Of a DNA stretch of 64,000 nucleotides, positions 1 through 9,022 are shown piece after piece. Positions within the stretch are counted from its first letter, which is position 1. Every line of letters starts with the position of its first letter. Below the pieces are notes generated by a model that had not been told where the DNA came from, did no database searches, and was given only the letters and a program-made list of their open reading frames with translations. The translations under genes were made by a program, and so were the position numbers. The DNA is from CAVYTF01 sp963771435 (GTDB taxonomy: Bacteria > Bacteroidota > Bacteroidia > Chitinophagales > Chitinophagaceae), in assembly GCA_963771435.1 (NCBI GenBank), contig CAVYTF010000029.1, positions 94,689 through 158,688 on the forward strand, given 5' to 3'.

Positions 1-118
1 GGATCAGCGAAAAAATAAAGGGCAAAGCGAAAAAGAATTTTCTAAGCATAATTCACTTATCATTAAGGGTGTTGCCATAATTGGTTTATGTATTACCCCT
101 ATTTTTGTTTTAATTGTT

Positions 119-2809
119 ATGTCTAAACGTGGTAAAGTTAGTAGAAAAAAGATTTTTACAGGATCTGCTGTTCTGCTACTATTTTTTATAACGTTTCAAA
201 TGGATGCAAAGAACAAACATTCTCACTACTTTTTCAAATCATTAACAGCATATACAACTGATACTACAATTATTCCCGATACTTCTATTAAGAGATCCAC
301 AGATACTTCAGTGACTGACACAACGCTCAAAAAAAATAGCGCAGACACAGCATTTATTTCTAAGGACTCGCTGAATTCACCTATTGATTATTCAGCAGAT
401 GATTCAGGTATTTTAATGATCGGGGATAAACAATTTTTTTTATACGGCAACGCCAAAACTTCCACTAAAGACATAAAGCTGGACGCAGAGAATATAAAAT
501 ATGATCAGCAAACGCAACGTATGATCGCTTATGGAGGAGTTGATACAGGTTCTGATCCCTTGAAAAATAAGCCGATGATCACGCAACAAGGCTCTAAATC
601 GATCAGCGATACAATAATAATTAATTTAAAAAATCAAAAAGGCATAAGTAAGAATACATTTTACAATGAGGGGGAAATTTTTGTAAATGCTTTAAAAATA
701 AAAAAGGTAACCAAGGATGTTGCTTTTGCTTATAAAGCAAGGTTTACTACCTGCAACCTTGATACACCGCACTTTGCCATCCGTGCCCGAAAGCTGAAGC
801 TTATTAATAACAAGTTTGCCGTATCAGGCCCCGCGTTTCCTGAATTTGAAGGTGTTCCCATTCCCATTCCCATTCCTTTTGGTATTTATCCTTTAGAGCA
901 GGGCAGGCATTCAGGCCTTTTGGCCCCTTCTTTTACTGATAATCAAAATTATGGTTTAGGGCTTGAGGGGTTGGGTTATTACCAAGTGATGAATGACTAC
1001 TGGGATGTGATTGTGAAAGGCAATATTTATAGCTACGGAGGATGGTCGCTTAACATTAACCCGAATTATTATAAACGGTACGATTACAGGGGGACTCTTG
1101 ATCTTGCTATCCAATACACGAAGATCCTTAACCAGGGGGAGGTGACGCCGCAGGAGTTCACTGAAGATCGCAGCTTTCAAATCAACTGGTCTCACCAGTT
1201 AGACCCAAAGGCAAGACCGGGCACCACTTTTTCGGCCAGTGTGGATGCCGGCAGCACAAGATTTAACCAATATGTTCCTTATAACGTGAATCAGAATTAT
1301 AATAATAATCTTGCTTCTTCGATCAATTATTCTAAAACCTGGGACCAAGGAAAATATAATTTGTCTGCAACAGCTACAGAATCTCAAAACAGCGAGGATC
1401 ATTTGATACAGCTAACTTTTCCTACCCTAAACTTTAATGCCACAACCATTTACCCTTTTCAAAAAGTGCTGCAGGTTGGCACGCCAAAGTGGTATCAAAA
1501 ACTTGGTATTTCTTACACGGGCACTTTTTTAAACACAGTTTCCTTTTATGATACTGCCGCTCTTAAACCAAAAAGCATTCTTGATACCCTGCAATATGGC
1601 TTTCAGCACACGATACCCATCACCTTGGCCCTGCCGCCTGTAGGCCCTGTTTTTATTGCTCCCTCCATTTCTTATAGTGAGAACTGGTATGGCCAGCGCA
1701 TTTTTTACAGTTGGGATTCTGTGGCAAACAAAGTGGATACCAGCATTCAAAAAGGGTTTTATACGGCAAGGCAAATGGCTTTCGGGCTTTCTTTTAATAC
1801 GAAAGTATACGGCACCTATAATTTTAAAAAGGGAAGGATCAAAGCACTGCGCCACGTAATTTCTCCAACCATTAGCATTAATTATACCCCCGACCTTGTT
1901 GAGCAATATTACCAGAACTTAAGGGTTGATTCTGCAGGAACCAAGGAACGCATATCTCAATTGGGTGGTGTAGTGCCTGCATTTGGAGGGGTAAGGTTTG
2001 GCGGAATGAATTTTGGCATCAGCAATTCACTGGAAATGAAAATAAAAGATAAGAACGATACCTCGGCGGCGGCAACGAAAAAGGTAATGCTTATTAATAA
2101 TTTCAGCATCACCTCGGGGTATAACTTTTTTGCTCCTGGCGACTCATTAAACTGGTCGCCCGTGGCTATAAGTTTGGGAAGTTCATTGTTCGACAATAAA
2201 ATGAACATCACCGGCAACGCAAACCTTGATCAATATAAAACTGATTCGTTTGGCCATAATATAAATCAACTGCTCTGGACGCAGGGTAGCCTCGGCAGGT
2301 TTACAAACGGCAGCATTGCTATTTCCACGTCGTTTAAAAGCAAGCAAAAAACGCAAACCGACACAGCCACTGTGCAACAGCAGGACCAAACCCTTACCCC
2401 TGACCAGCAGCAGGCGGAACTAAATTACATACGCGCCCACCAGGCAGATTTTGTTGATTTTAATATTCCCTGGACACTCACCGTGGGCTTTTCTTTAAAC
2501 TTAAGCAATATTTTGCAGCCCAATTTTCATTATGCCACTCAATTGGCATCCTCTTTAAACCTGCAGGGGGATTTTAGCCTGACGCCAAAATGGAAATTAG
2601 GCGGCTCTACTTATTTTGATATAAGCACGCTAAAGGCGCAAACTTTAAACGTGTTTATCACGCGTGAAATGCATTGCTGGCAAATGGCCATCAATCTGCA
2701 GATAAGCGCGCAAAACAAATCTTTCAGCATCACCCTCAATCCAAAATCAAGCATACTTCGCGATCTCAAGATCAACCGGGTCCGGTCTTACAGTAGTTAC
2801 AGTTATTAA
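119..2809 (+). CDS. lptD: LptD-family outer-membrane LPS-assembly protein
   Basis: An 896-residue protein with an N-terminal hydrophobic segment (about residues 12-30), a Ser/Thr/Asp-rich linker (about 40-90), an OstA/LptD-like periplasmic part (about 95-230) and a long C-terminal region of alternating aromatic/polar beta strands that should form the outer-membrane barrel. The motif GRHSGLLAPSF near residue 261 and the preceding Pro/Ile run are typical of Bacteroidota LptD. The family inserts lipopolysaccharide into the outer leaflet, receiving it across the periplasmic Lpt bridge. The ATG at 119 places the hydrophobic segment correctly; the 118 bases upstream hold no recognisable gene. No other lpt gene is in the window. 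The family call is strong; substrate delivery is inferred from the family. Confidence 0.87.
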   Translation: MSKRGKVSRKKIFTGSAVLLLFFITFQMDAKNKHSHYFFKSLTAYTTDTTIIPDTSIKRSTDTSVTDTTLKKNSADTAFISKDSLNSPIDYSADDSGILMIGDKQFFLYGNAKTSTKDIKLDAENIKYDQQTQRMIAYGGVDTGSDPLKNKPMITQQGSKSISDTIIINLKNQKGISKNTFYNEGEIFVNALKIKKVTKDVAFAYKARFTTCNLDTPHFAIRARKLKLINNKFAVSGPAFPEFEGVPIPIPIPFGIYPLEQGRHSGLLAPSFTDNQNYGLGLEGLGYYQVMNDYWDVIVKGNIYSYGGWSLNINPNYYKRYDYRGTLDLAIQYTKILNQGEVTPQEFTEDRSFQINWSHQLDPKARPGTTFSASVDAGSTRFNQYVPYNVNQNYNNNLASSINYSKTWDQGKYNLSATATESQNSEDHLIQLTFPTLNFNATTIYPFQKVLQVGTPKWYQKLGISYTGTFLNTVSFYDTAALKPKSILDTLQYGFQHTIPITLALPPVGPVFIAPSISYSENWYGQRIFYSWDSVANKVDTSIQKGFYTARQMAFGLSFNTKVYGTYNFKKGRIKALRHVISPTISINYTPDLVEQYYQNLRVDSAGTKERISQLGGVVPAFGGVRFGGMNFGISNSLEMKIKDKNDTSAAATKKVMLINNFSITSGYNFFAPGDSLNWSPVAISLGSSLFDNKMNITGNANLDQYKTDSFGHNINQLLWTQGSLGRFTNGSIAISTSFKSKQKTQTDTATVQQQDQTLTPDQQQAELNYIRAHQADFVDFNIPWTLTVGFSLNLSNILQPNFHYATQLASSLNLQGDFSLTPKWKLGGSTYFDISTLKAQTLNVFITREMHCWQMAINLQISAQNKSFSITLNPKSSILRDLKINRVRSYSSYSY

Positions 2810-2858
2810 AAGAAGGAGTTTGTGGGGGTAAAAAGGATAGCGCAGATCATTTTACCGA

Positions 2859-3010
2859 TAGGAAAAACCATTTAGGGGGTAGGAAAAACCATTTAGAGGG
2901 TAGGAAAAACCATTTAGGGGGTAGGAAAAACCATTTAGGGGGTAGGAAAAATCGTTTCGGAGGTAGGAAAAACCGTTTTGATGGTAGGAAAAACCGTTTT
3001 GATGGTACCC
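2859..3010. repeat. 21-bp tandem repeat array A (7 units)
   Basis: Seven units start at 2859, 2880, 2901, 2922, 2943, 2964 and 2985, exactly 21 bp apart, each opening with TAGGAAAAA; a broken eighth follows at 3006. Units 1-4 continue CCATTTAG; units 6 and 7 carry AAAACCGTTTT, a near-perfect palindrome. The array lies between the convergent lptD and the small secreted protein gene. Because 21 is a multiple of three, an open frame of heptapeptides runs through it on the minus strand; I do not regard that as a gene. Confidence 0.95.
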
Positions 3011-3057
3011 AAAATAACTTTTGGCATCAGAAAAACATGTTGCGGGAAACACGAAAT

Positions 3058-3086
3058 AAAAAAAGCCGCCTCTTTTTGGAGACAGC
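3058..3086 (-). terminator. Rho-independent terminator of the 3111-3497 gene
   Basis: Read on the minus strand, GCTGTCTC and GAGGCGGC pair (two G-U wobbles) around a 6-base loop and are followed by a run of seven T. It lies 25 bases past the stop codon of the minus-strand gene ending at 3111. Confidence 0.7.
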
Positions 3087-3110
3087 CTCATTTATGCTGC
3101 ATTTAACAAT

Positions 3111-3497
3111 CTAATTCCCCCCAGGGGTTGGAACTGATTTCATACCATTTGCTCGCATTTGCATCGGTTGATGATGCATCATGTTCATTTCAAGCTGTTC
3201 AAATTTTGAAAGCTCATCAGGAGTGAGGAAACTTGCCATTCTTGCATGTTCCTGATCATGAAGCGCTTTCATTTGCTGTCCTTTATCAGCTTTGTTTGAA
3301 GTGTCCATTCTGAGCTGGCGCATCTGCATTTGAAATTGCTGGTGAACTGCAACAGCAGAATCGGCCTTTGCCGGTGCGAAATGAAGGGAATCGATCAAAT
3401 GCTGTTTGAGCATTAGGGGATTTCCCCCGCCTCTTTGTGCGTTGGCAGACAAGCAAAAAATCATGGCTATTGCCAAAATGATCTGTACTTTTTTCAT
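3111..3497 (-). CDS. small secreted Met/Gln-rich protein
   Basis: A 128-residue protein starting MKKVQIILAIAMIFCLSANAQ, a clear signal peptide; I chose this ATG at 3497 over an upstream one that adds an unlikely 25-residue leader. The mature part is predicted mostly helical, rich in Met, Gln and His, with the segment FLTPDELSKFEQLEM near the middle. Small size, export, Met-rich helices and an LTPDE-type segment recall Spy/CpxP-like periplasmic chaperones or the Bacteroidota DUF4890-type proteins, but I cannot confirm either. It stands alone on the minus strand with its own terminator. Function unknown. Confidence 0.7.
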   Translation of the reverse strand: MKKVQIILAIAMIFCLSANAQRGGGNPLMLKQHLIDSLHFAPAKADSAVAVHQQFQMQMRQLRMDTSNKADKGQQMKALHDQEHARMASFLTPDELSKFEQLEMNMMHHQPMQMRANGMKSVPTPGGN

Positions 3498-3629
3498 AAA
3501 AATTTTTTTAAATGATTGTTTATTTGAGGGGCAAGATAGCAAAATGTATGCAAGGTTTAATTTTTTTGGCATTAGGCTGTCAATTTTTCGGTAAAACTAT
3601 TTTTTTGTGAAGGCAGAGCGGAACAGTAT

Positions 3630-4364
3630 TTATGCGTGGGCGCTATAATATTGCCACATGATGGCAAATACTTTATCTTTCAATTCAGTTGCAGACAGGC
3701 CAATTGGAGAAACAGGGGGCAAAAAATGAAGTTCCAGCCTGTGAGGCGCAAGAAAAAATGGTTTATGAACAGGCAAAACCTTTTTAGTATTAAAAAGAAG
3801 CACGGGCAGAATTTCTTTTTGGGTATCAACAGAAAGTGTAAAAGCGCCATTATAAAAAGATTTGAGTGGATCTTTTGTTCGGTTGCGGGAGCCTTCAGGG
3901 TAAATGAGCATATCCAGGCCGGAAGCGAGCACTTTTTTCATATCCTCATAACTTTTTCGCCTGCTTTTTTCGTTATTCCTATCCACAAGAACGCTACCTG
4001 AACTATAGATCCATCCAAAGAAAGGAATCCTTGCAAAACTTTTTTTAGCAATGGTTTTATTTGCCTGCGGCATGAAGGGAGTTGTAACAGGCACGTCCAT
4101 CAGGCTGTTATGGTTGCACACCACAATGTAATTTTTTCCCTTGGCAAAATTCTTTTTGTTTTTAATTATAAGAGGACAAGCAATAAGCGTTAAGAAAAAA
4201 GTCATCCACATGCGAGATACTGCCCTATGCCATCTTGAGGCATGAGGTTCTTTCATAATAAAACAAGGAATGTAGAAAATAACTGCTATAAACATGGTGC
4301 TCACAAACAAGAGCAGCCCCCATAAAGCCCAAATTCTGCCGCCGGCCTCTTTAAATATTTTCAA
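3630..4364 (-). CDS. plsC: 1-acyl-sn-glycerol-3-phosphate acyltransferase (PlsC family)
   Basis: A 244-residue membrane-associated acyltransferase. Two hydrophobic segments lie near residues 14-36 and 52-67. The catalytic HX4D motif is HNSLMD (His85, Asp90) and the acceptor-binding block is PEGSR (156-160) followed by FYNGAF. The family adds the second acyl chain to lysophosphatidic acid to give phosphatidic acid, at the inner face of the cytoplasmic membrane. Length is usual. It lies directly downstream of the disrupted ung on the same strand (36 bases between the restored ung stop and this start), so the two may share a transcript. Confidence 0.9.
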   Translation of the reverse strand: MKIFKEAGGRIWALWGLLLFVSTMFIAVIFYIPCFIMKEPHASRWHRAVSRMWMTFFLTLIACPLIIKNKKNFAKGKNYIVVCNHNSLMDVPVTTPFMPQANKTIAKKSFARIPFFGWIYSSGSVLVDRNNEKSRRKSYEDMKKVLASGLDMLIYPEGSRNRTKDPLKSFYNGAFTLSVDTQKEILPVLLFNTKKVLPVHKPFFLAPHRLELHFLPPVSPIGLSATELKDKVFAIMWQYYSAHA

Positions 4365-4399
4365 TGAAATGTAGTTTAATGCTGTGCAAAGTATATTTC

Positions 4400-5071
4400 T
4401 TATTCAATTGTCCAATCAATGGTTTCTTTCTTTCTTTAATAAGCAATTCATTTGTTTTGCTAAAATGCCTGCACCCAAAAAATCCTTTATCCGCGCTGAA
4501 AGGAGAGGGGTGTGCTGCTTTTAAAACATGATGTTTTGTTTCATCGATCAGTTCTTGTTTTTGCTGCGCAAAGTTCCCCATAATAAAAATACAATACCTT
4601 CTTTTTCATCTGAGATCATTTGAATGACTGCATCTGTAAACTGGTGCCAGCCAATTTTTGCATGACTGTTCGGTTCCTGCGCTCTTACTGTCAGCGATGC
4701 GTTTAGTAACAACACACCTTGCTCTGCCCAATTGCGTTAGATCGCCTGTTGCGGGTATTGGGATACCAATATCTGTATGCAATTCTTTAAAAATATTTAC
4801 CAATGAAGGCGGTGGTTTTACGCCTTTTGGAACAGAAAAACTTAAGCCCATCGCCTGCCCTTTGTCCATGATAAGGATCTTGCCCAAGCAGCACAACTTT
4901 TACCTTATCAAACGGCGTTTTATTAAATGCATTAAAGATTAAAGACCCGGCGGATAAATGATTTTGCCCTGTGCCCTTTCAGTTTTTAAAAAGCAATGAT
5001 CTGTTCAAAATAGGTTTTTTAAATTCGTCTTGCAAAACTTCTTTCCAGCTTTCTTCTATTTTAACATCCAT
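4400..5071 (-). pseudogene. ung: uracil-DNA glycosylase, frame-disrupted
   Basis: Joining frames on the minus strand gives a complete family-1 uracil-DNA glycosylase: MDVKIEESWKEVLQDEFKKP, then IIYPP, the catalytic GQDPYHG, FSVPKGVKPPPSLVNIFKEL, VLLLNASLTVRA, FLLWG, and HPSPFSADKGFFGC, ending PIDWTIE and TAA at 4400. Seven single-base indels (five losses, two gains) separate the pieces, several in homopolymers. Adding the missing bases and removing the extra ones gives exactly 225 codons, close to the usual length (E. coli 229 residues). The enzyme removes uracil from DNA in base-excision repair. All key residues survive, so this is either a very recent pseudogene or a poorly called stretch. 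Fragments visible as single frames lie at 4606-4896 and 4351-4581. Confidence 0.88.
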
Positions 5072-5129
5072 GGCTGAAAACGTTTGGTTGCAAACTAATT
5101 AAAAATTAGTTTTGCCGCCTCTTATTATT

Positions 5130-5203
<74 letters not shown>

Positions 5204-5309
5204 CCGAGGGAAGCCGCTTAACAATCCGGCTTTATTTGTTCTATGATTATCCAATATATTTTTTCTTGCTCTTAATTTTTATGTAGTTTCCCCTGCAAAT
5301 TAACCAGTC

Positions 5310-6626
5310 GTGTCGCTTATTATTTTATTATCGGCAGTTATTTTATTGCTTATCCTCGTAGCGGTTTTTAAACTGCCCGCTTACATTTCATTGATCATTG
5401 TTTCTATTGTTGCGGGCATTGCTAATGGCATGAAACTGCAGCAGGTTATCACATCAGTAACCAATGGCATTGGTAATACGCTTGGCTCATTGATACTGAT
5501 ACTTGGTTTTGGCGTATTGCTTGGCGCAGTGCTTACTGAAACTGGTGCTGTGCAGAGAATAAGCGCTGGGCTTGTTGATTTTTTTGGCGTAAAAAGAATT
5601 AAAGCTGCAATGATTATCACTGGTTTTACCATTGGTATTGCTATGTTTTATAATGCAGGTTTTATTGTGCTGATACCTCTTGTGTTTTCAGTAGCAATTT
5701 ATACGGGGCAGCCCTTAGTATATGTTACGATAGCCATGGCAAGCGCATTATCAGTCACTCATGGCTTTCTGCCGCCACACCCGGGGCCAACTGCTATTGC
5801 TATACTATTCAATGCAAAAATAAATGAAGTATTGTTATATGGTTTTATGGTCGCCATACCTGCGATCATTGCAGCGGGATTCATCTTCCCCGAATTTTTA
5901 AAGAAAATAAAAGCAAACCCACCCGAAGGATTTTTAACAATAAAGCAATTGAAACAGGAAACACTGCCTTCTTTTGGTGCGAGCATCTTAATTGCTTTAA
6001 TTCCATTTTTATTAATGGCGGCATCTTCTGTATCAGATTTTTTTCTTCCGACAAATTCTACAACGGCGGCGGTTTTAAAGTTTATTGGAGACCCAAATAT
6101 TGCCATACTCATTGCTGTTTTATCAGCTATTATCTTTCTGGGCGTTATGCGCGGCATTCCCATAAAAACATTGATGGATAAGTCCACTCCTTCACTCAAT
6201 GCTGCCACGCTTATCATCCTTATTACTGCGGCTGGCGGGGCTTTCAGGCAGGTGCTCACGGACAGCGGCACGGGCACGGCCATCTCTGCCTATTTTCAAC
6301 ATTCTTCTTTATCGCCTTTGTTTTTAGGCTGGCTGGTGGCTACTGTTATCAGGATATCTGTGGGTTCAGCCACTGTAGCTGGGCTCACCGCAGCAGGAAT
6401 TGTGCAGCCATTGATAGTTTCCATGCATGTTTCTCCCGCTTTGATGGTGCTTTCTGTTGGGGCTGGAAGCCTTATGTGTTCCCATGTTAACGACACCGGT
6501 TTCTGGATGTTTAAAGAATATTTAGGATTGAGCATTGCCGATACTTTTCGCTCGTGGACAATGATGGAAACCATTATCGGCACTGTGGGCTTGCTTGCTG
6601 TGCTAGTGATCCAGTTGTTTGTTTGA
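5310..6626 (+). CDS. gntP: gluconate:H+ symporter, GntP family
   Basis: A 438-residue protein with about twelve hydrophobic segments. Conserved GntP features include FGVLLGAVLTETGAVQRIS (about residues 67-85), SALSVTHGFLPPHPGPTAIA (145-164) and a C-terminal GSLMCSHVNDTGFWMFKEY stretch. The family imports gluconate or related sugar acids with protons across the cytoplasmic membrane. The start is GTG at 5310, since no ATG fits and the protein begins at the expected N-terminus. A matching gluconate kinase is encoded at 10761-12218, so uptake and phosphorylation are both present, although other genes lie between. The substrate is inferred from the family and that pairing. Confidence 0.88.
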   Translation: MSLIILLSAVILLLILVAVFKLPAYISLIIVSIVAGIANGMKLQQVITSVTNGIGNTLGSLILILGFGVLLGAVLTETGAVQRISAGLVDFFGVKRIKAAMIITGFTIGIAMFYNAGFIVLIPLVFSVAIYTGQPLVYVTIAMASALSVTHGFLPPHPGPTAIAILFNAKINEVLLYGFMVAIPAIIAAGFIFPEFLKKIKANPPEGFLTIKQLKQETLPSFGASILIALIPFLLMAASSVSDFFLPTNSTTAAVLKFIGDPNIAILIAVLSAIIFLGVMRGIPIKTLMDKSTPSLNAATLIILITAAGGAFRQVLTDSGTGTAISAYFQHSSLSPLFLGWLVATVIRISVGSATVAGLTAAGIVQPLIVSMHVSPALMVLSVGAGSLMCSHVNDTGFWMFKEYLGLSIADTFRSWTMMETIIGTVGLLAVLVIQLFV

Positions 6627-6813
6627 GGCATGTATTGTATAACCGGATCATAGAAATAAACTTGTATTTGAATTGCTTTATTGTTTGGCTAAATTGTTTT
6701 GCTTCGCTTACAAGAGCGATAGATGTAAGTAGGAGTCACTAACTCATTGAAGACATAAACGTGCACTAAGGTTTATTGTTTGTTGAATCATACATTACTT
6801 AAAGCAATAGATT

Positions 6814-7344
6814 TTATTTTTTAGCTTTAGGAATAATGATCATGGGGACTGTCATTACTGTATCATATTTGTTGCAAGAGCAATCAGTAGTTCTTTGCCA
6901 AATTCTTTTTATTTCATTATTAAGCTTGATTATTTTATCAAAATTTTTTGTGTTTTTTACAGCCGTATCTGTGCTATTAAGCTTAGTGCCATTTAAGAAT
7001 TGCTTTATTTCTTCTAAACTACTTTCTTTTAAAACTATTCCTATTGTTTGGGAATCTGTTATTACAAAATTAGTCCTTCCAAAATATGTTTTCCCGTTTC
7101 CCTCGCTTACGGCAAACACAGAAGCTTTTGCCCCTTTTGGTAAATGCATATTGCCATCGGTGCTGCAAAAACCCCAATATGCCGTATCCGTCAACAAACT
7201 GCCGTTGTTAAATACTTTATCTTCAGGAATAACTAAAAACACATTTATCCTGTCTTTAACACCGCCCTGAACGGTCACCTTTAAATTACACTCTGTTGAA
7301 TTGAATGATCCATCCAGCAAGGCATCCATATTATACCATCCCAA
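6814..7344 (-). CDS. C-terminal part of the frameshifted cytochrome lipoprotein
   Basis: This 176-codon frame has only a TTG as start and begins GWYNMDALL, 14 bases inside the end of the preceding frame. Removing one G from the GGG at about 7340-7342 joins the two as ...YISTFGWYNMDALL..., a natural continuation of one polypeptide of roughly 510 residues. The part itself looks like a beta-rich domain followed by a helical Lys/Asn-rich stretch with a CSC near the end. I therefore read it as the second half of the gene that begins at 8341, not an independent gene. No function is recognised for this half. Confidence 0.65.
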   Translation of the reverse strand: MGWYNMDALLDGSFNSTECNLKVTVQGGVKDRINVFLVIPEDKVFNNGSLLTDTAYWGFCSTDGNMHLPKGAKASVFAVSEGNGKTYFGRTNFVITDSQTIGIVLKESSLEEIKQFLNGTKLNSTDTAVKNTKNFDKIIKLNNEIKRIWQRTTDCSCNKYDTVMTVPMIIIPKAKK

Positions 7345-8341
7345 AGGTAGAAATATAGAATTGGTAATAATCAGGATGGTCTATTGGCGCACTTGTTTCC
7401 ATTGAATTGTTGCCATAAGAAGAGGCTGAAGCAGCATTAGAAGGCTCTGCAACAGTAAAGCTTCCCATCACTGCAGTTTGCCCTGATGCAGAATCTGCTA
7501 CTTTATATAATGAATCCAGGTAGGCTTTGTAGTATGCACAGGAATCGCACTCAGCATTGGGATTAAAACTTTCAGGGACGCCTTTTTCTTTTGCAACCTT
7601 ATCAATATACCTGTAAATAGCATCTATAGCACTATCTGATAAGTTTGGAAACATAGTCATGTTTACCTTATTATAGTTATTATAAATACAATTTGCATAC
7701 ACGTCGCAGTTTGCGCGCACAGCAGCATTGTTTCTTGTAAAATCTCTCAACCATTCTTTGCTTTTTTTCTTATCAATCCATGCTAATGCAGACCCGGTAA
7801 GGCTTTTATCAATTCCATGGCAACTGGTGCAGTTATTATCAAACAAAACTTTGCCCATATCTGAAAAAGTGGTGATTGTTTTTGTAATGGGCTCAGGGTC
7901 TTGCCATTCAATGCTGCCATCGGTTTCTTTGCCTTTGTATAGTTTCATTTTATCGTCAGTATAAAAGGCAGGCATGGACACCTGTATTGGTTTATTGATC
8001 GCCGCATTTTCTTTGGTGTAGATGTCAAACATCCCTGCACTTGCCAGCAAGCCTTTATCGCTCATGGTGGTGAGGCGCGCTTTCAGCATTTCATCCAGAG
8101 TAACGGCTTCTTTTATAACAAGCGTAACCACATTGCCATCCGCAGCAATTGCTTTTGCGGAAATGAACAGTTTGATGCCATCCTTAGTGCTTACTGTTGT
8201 GTCCCTTTCTGTGTTGATGGAGAAAGTTTGCTCCGGCAGGTTGGCTGTGTTCAAGTATTTTGATGCAACATCGTTCGGGTTGTTGTGACAGGAGGCAAGA
8301 ACCACCAGGGTTGCAATTAAGCAACAATAATATTTTATCAT
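7331..8341 (-). CDS. lipoprotein with a mono-heme cytochrome c domain (N-terminal part)
   Basis: A 336-codon frame. The N-terminus has a lipoprotein signal with lipobox LASC (Cys18). Residues 40-155 look like a beta-rich domain of the kind seen in Bacteroidota surface lipoproteins. Residues 160-250 form a small c-type cytochrome with the heme-binding CTSCHG (Cys171, Cys174, His175) and a Met-containing segment (MTMFPNLSD) that could supply the sixth ligand. This predicts an envelope-anchored electron carrier. The frame ends in TAA just after YISTFG; a one-base deletion would continue it into 6814-7344. Either the gene is broken or a base was miscalled. Partner enzymes are not visible nearby. 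Confidence 0.75.
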   Translation of the reverse strand: MIKYYCCLIATLVVLASCHNNPNDVASKYLNTANLPEQTFSINTERDTTVSTKDGIKLFISAKAIAADGNVVTLVIKEAVTLDEMLKARLTTMSDKGLLASAGMFDIYTKENAAINKPIQVSMPAFYTDDKMKLYKGKETDGSIEWQDPEPITKTITTFSDMGKVLFDNNCTSCHGIDKSLTGSALAWIDKKKSKEWLRDFTRNNAAVRANCDVYANCIYNNYNKVNMTMFPNLSDSAIDAIYRYIDKVAKEKGVPESFNPNAECDSCAYYKAYLDSLYKVADSASGQTAVMGSFTVAEPSNAASASSYGNNSMETSAPIDHPDYYQFYISTFGMV

Positions 8342-8392
8342 ATAAGCAGATTTTAGTACAATTTATGAAAAAATAATCGACAATTATTGATT

Positions 8393-8953
8393 CTAATTCT
8401 TCGGCATCCAATAAGGAATATCTTTTATTATTGTGGTATCCCAGTGTGTCAAATAAGCATTGTATATTAAACCATTCCATTTATAGGGTAACACAATTTT
8501 TTCTTCTTCTGATGCCTTTCTTATAAATGCATATTTATGATATGACGTATCTGAAAAAATATTTATCAGATCTTCTAATGCTTTGCATTTTATTGTATCC
8601 TTAATTGCAGCAATAGAAATTATCGGATAATATGCTCCTGAAGGTAATATATTCAACTTCACAAAATCAATAATACTTTTTGGAGGAATTTGTACAATAT
8701 ACTCGGTTTTTAAAAAAATAAAGGGTTGTTTAAAGCTATCAAATTTTCCATAATCAAAACCAAAATGAGGAGTGTGCAATTGATAATAATAAATGTTGCC
8801 TGTAGTATCAATTATAAAATTGAAATCGCCGTAAATTAATGAGCCTTCCGGTTTTAATTTTTCATGCTTCGATATCACATACACAAACTCCTTCTCCTTC
8901 ACCGGCTGCTTACAAGCAGCTAACAATATCATTATAAATAAAGCAGTTCTCAT
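8393..8953 (-). CDS. putative lipoprotein, tandem paralogue 1
   Basis: A 186-residue protein starting MRTALFIMILLAACKQPVKE at ATG 8953, with lipobox LAAC. I reject the longer frame from 8995 because this start gives the signal peptide. Its first 26 or so residues are almost identical to those of the next gene (9023-9604), and the rest aligns along the length (FIIDTTG.IYYY..., ITDFARLNI-like block, IRK..EEEK). The family is unknown to me. The mature protein looks soluble and periplasm-facing. No terminator was found. The pair most likely arose by local duplication that also copied the upstream region. Confidence 0.72.
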   Translation of the reverse strand: MRTALFIMILLAACKQPVKEKEFVYVISKHEKLKPEGSLIYGDFNFIIDTTGNIYYYQLHTPHFGFDYGKFDSFKQPFIFLKTEYIVQIPPKSIIDFVKLNILPSGAYYPIISIAAIKDTIKCKALEDLINIFSDTSYHKYAFIRKASEEEKIVLPYKWNGLIYNAYLTHWDTTIIKDIPYWMPKN

Positions 8954-9022
8954 TGCACATTTATTAATAAGATGTGGAGAGCAATTGATTTCCATAAATT
9001 AATAAGCGGGCAACTATTTAAA

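Noticed and set aside
2852..3091. 79-codon minus-strand frame with heptapeptide repeats (YPLNGFS)
   Set aside because: It is the 21-bp array read as codons; no start context and no similarity to known proteins.
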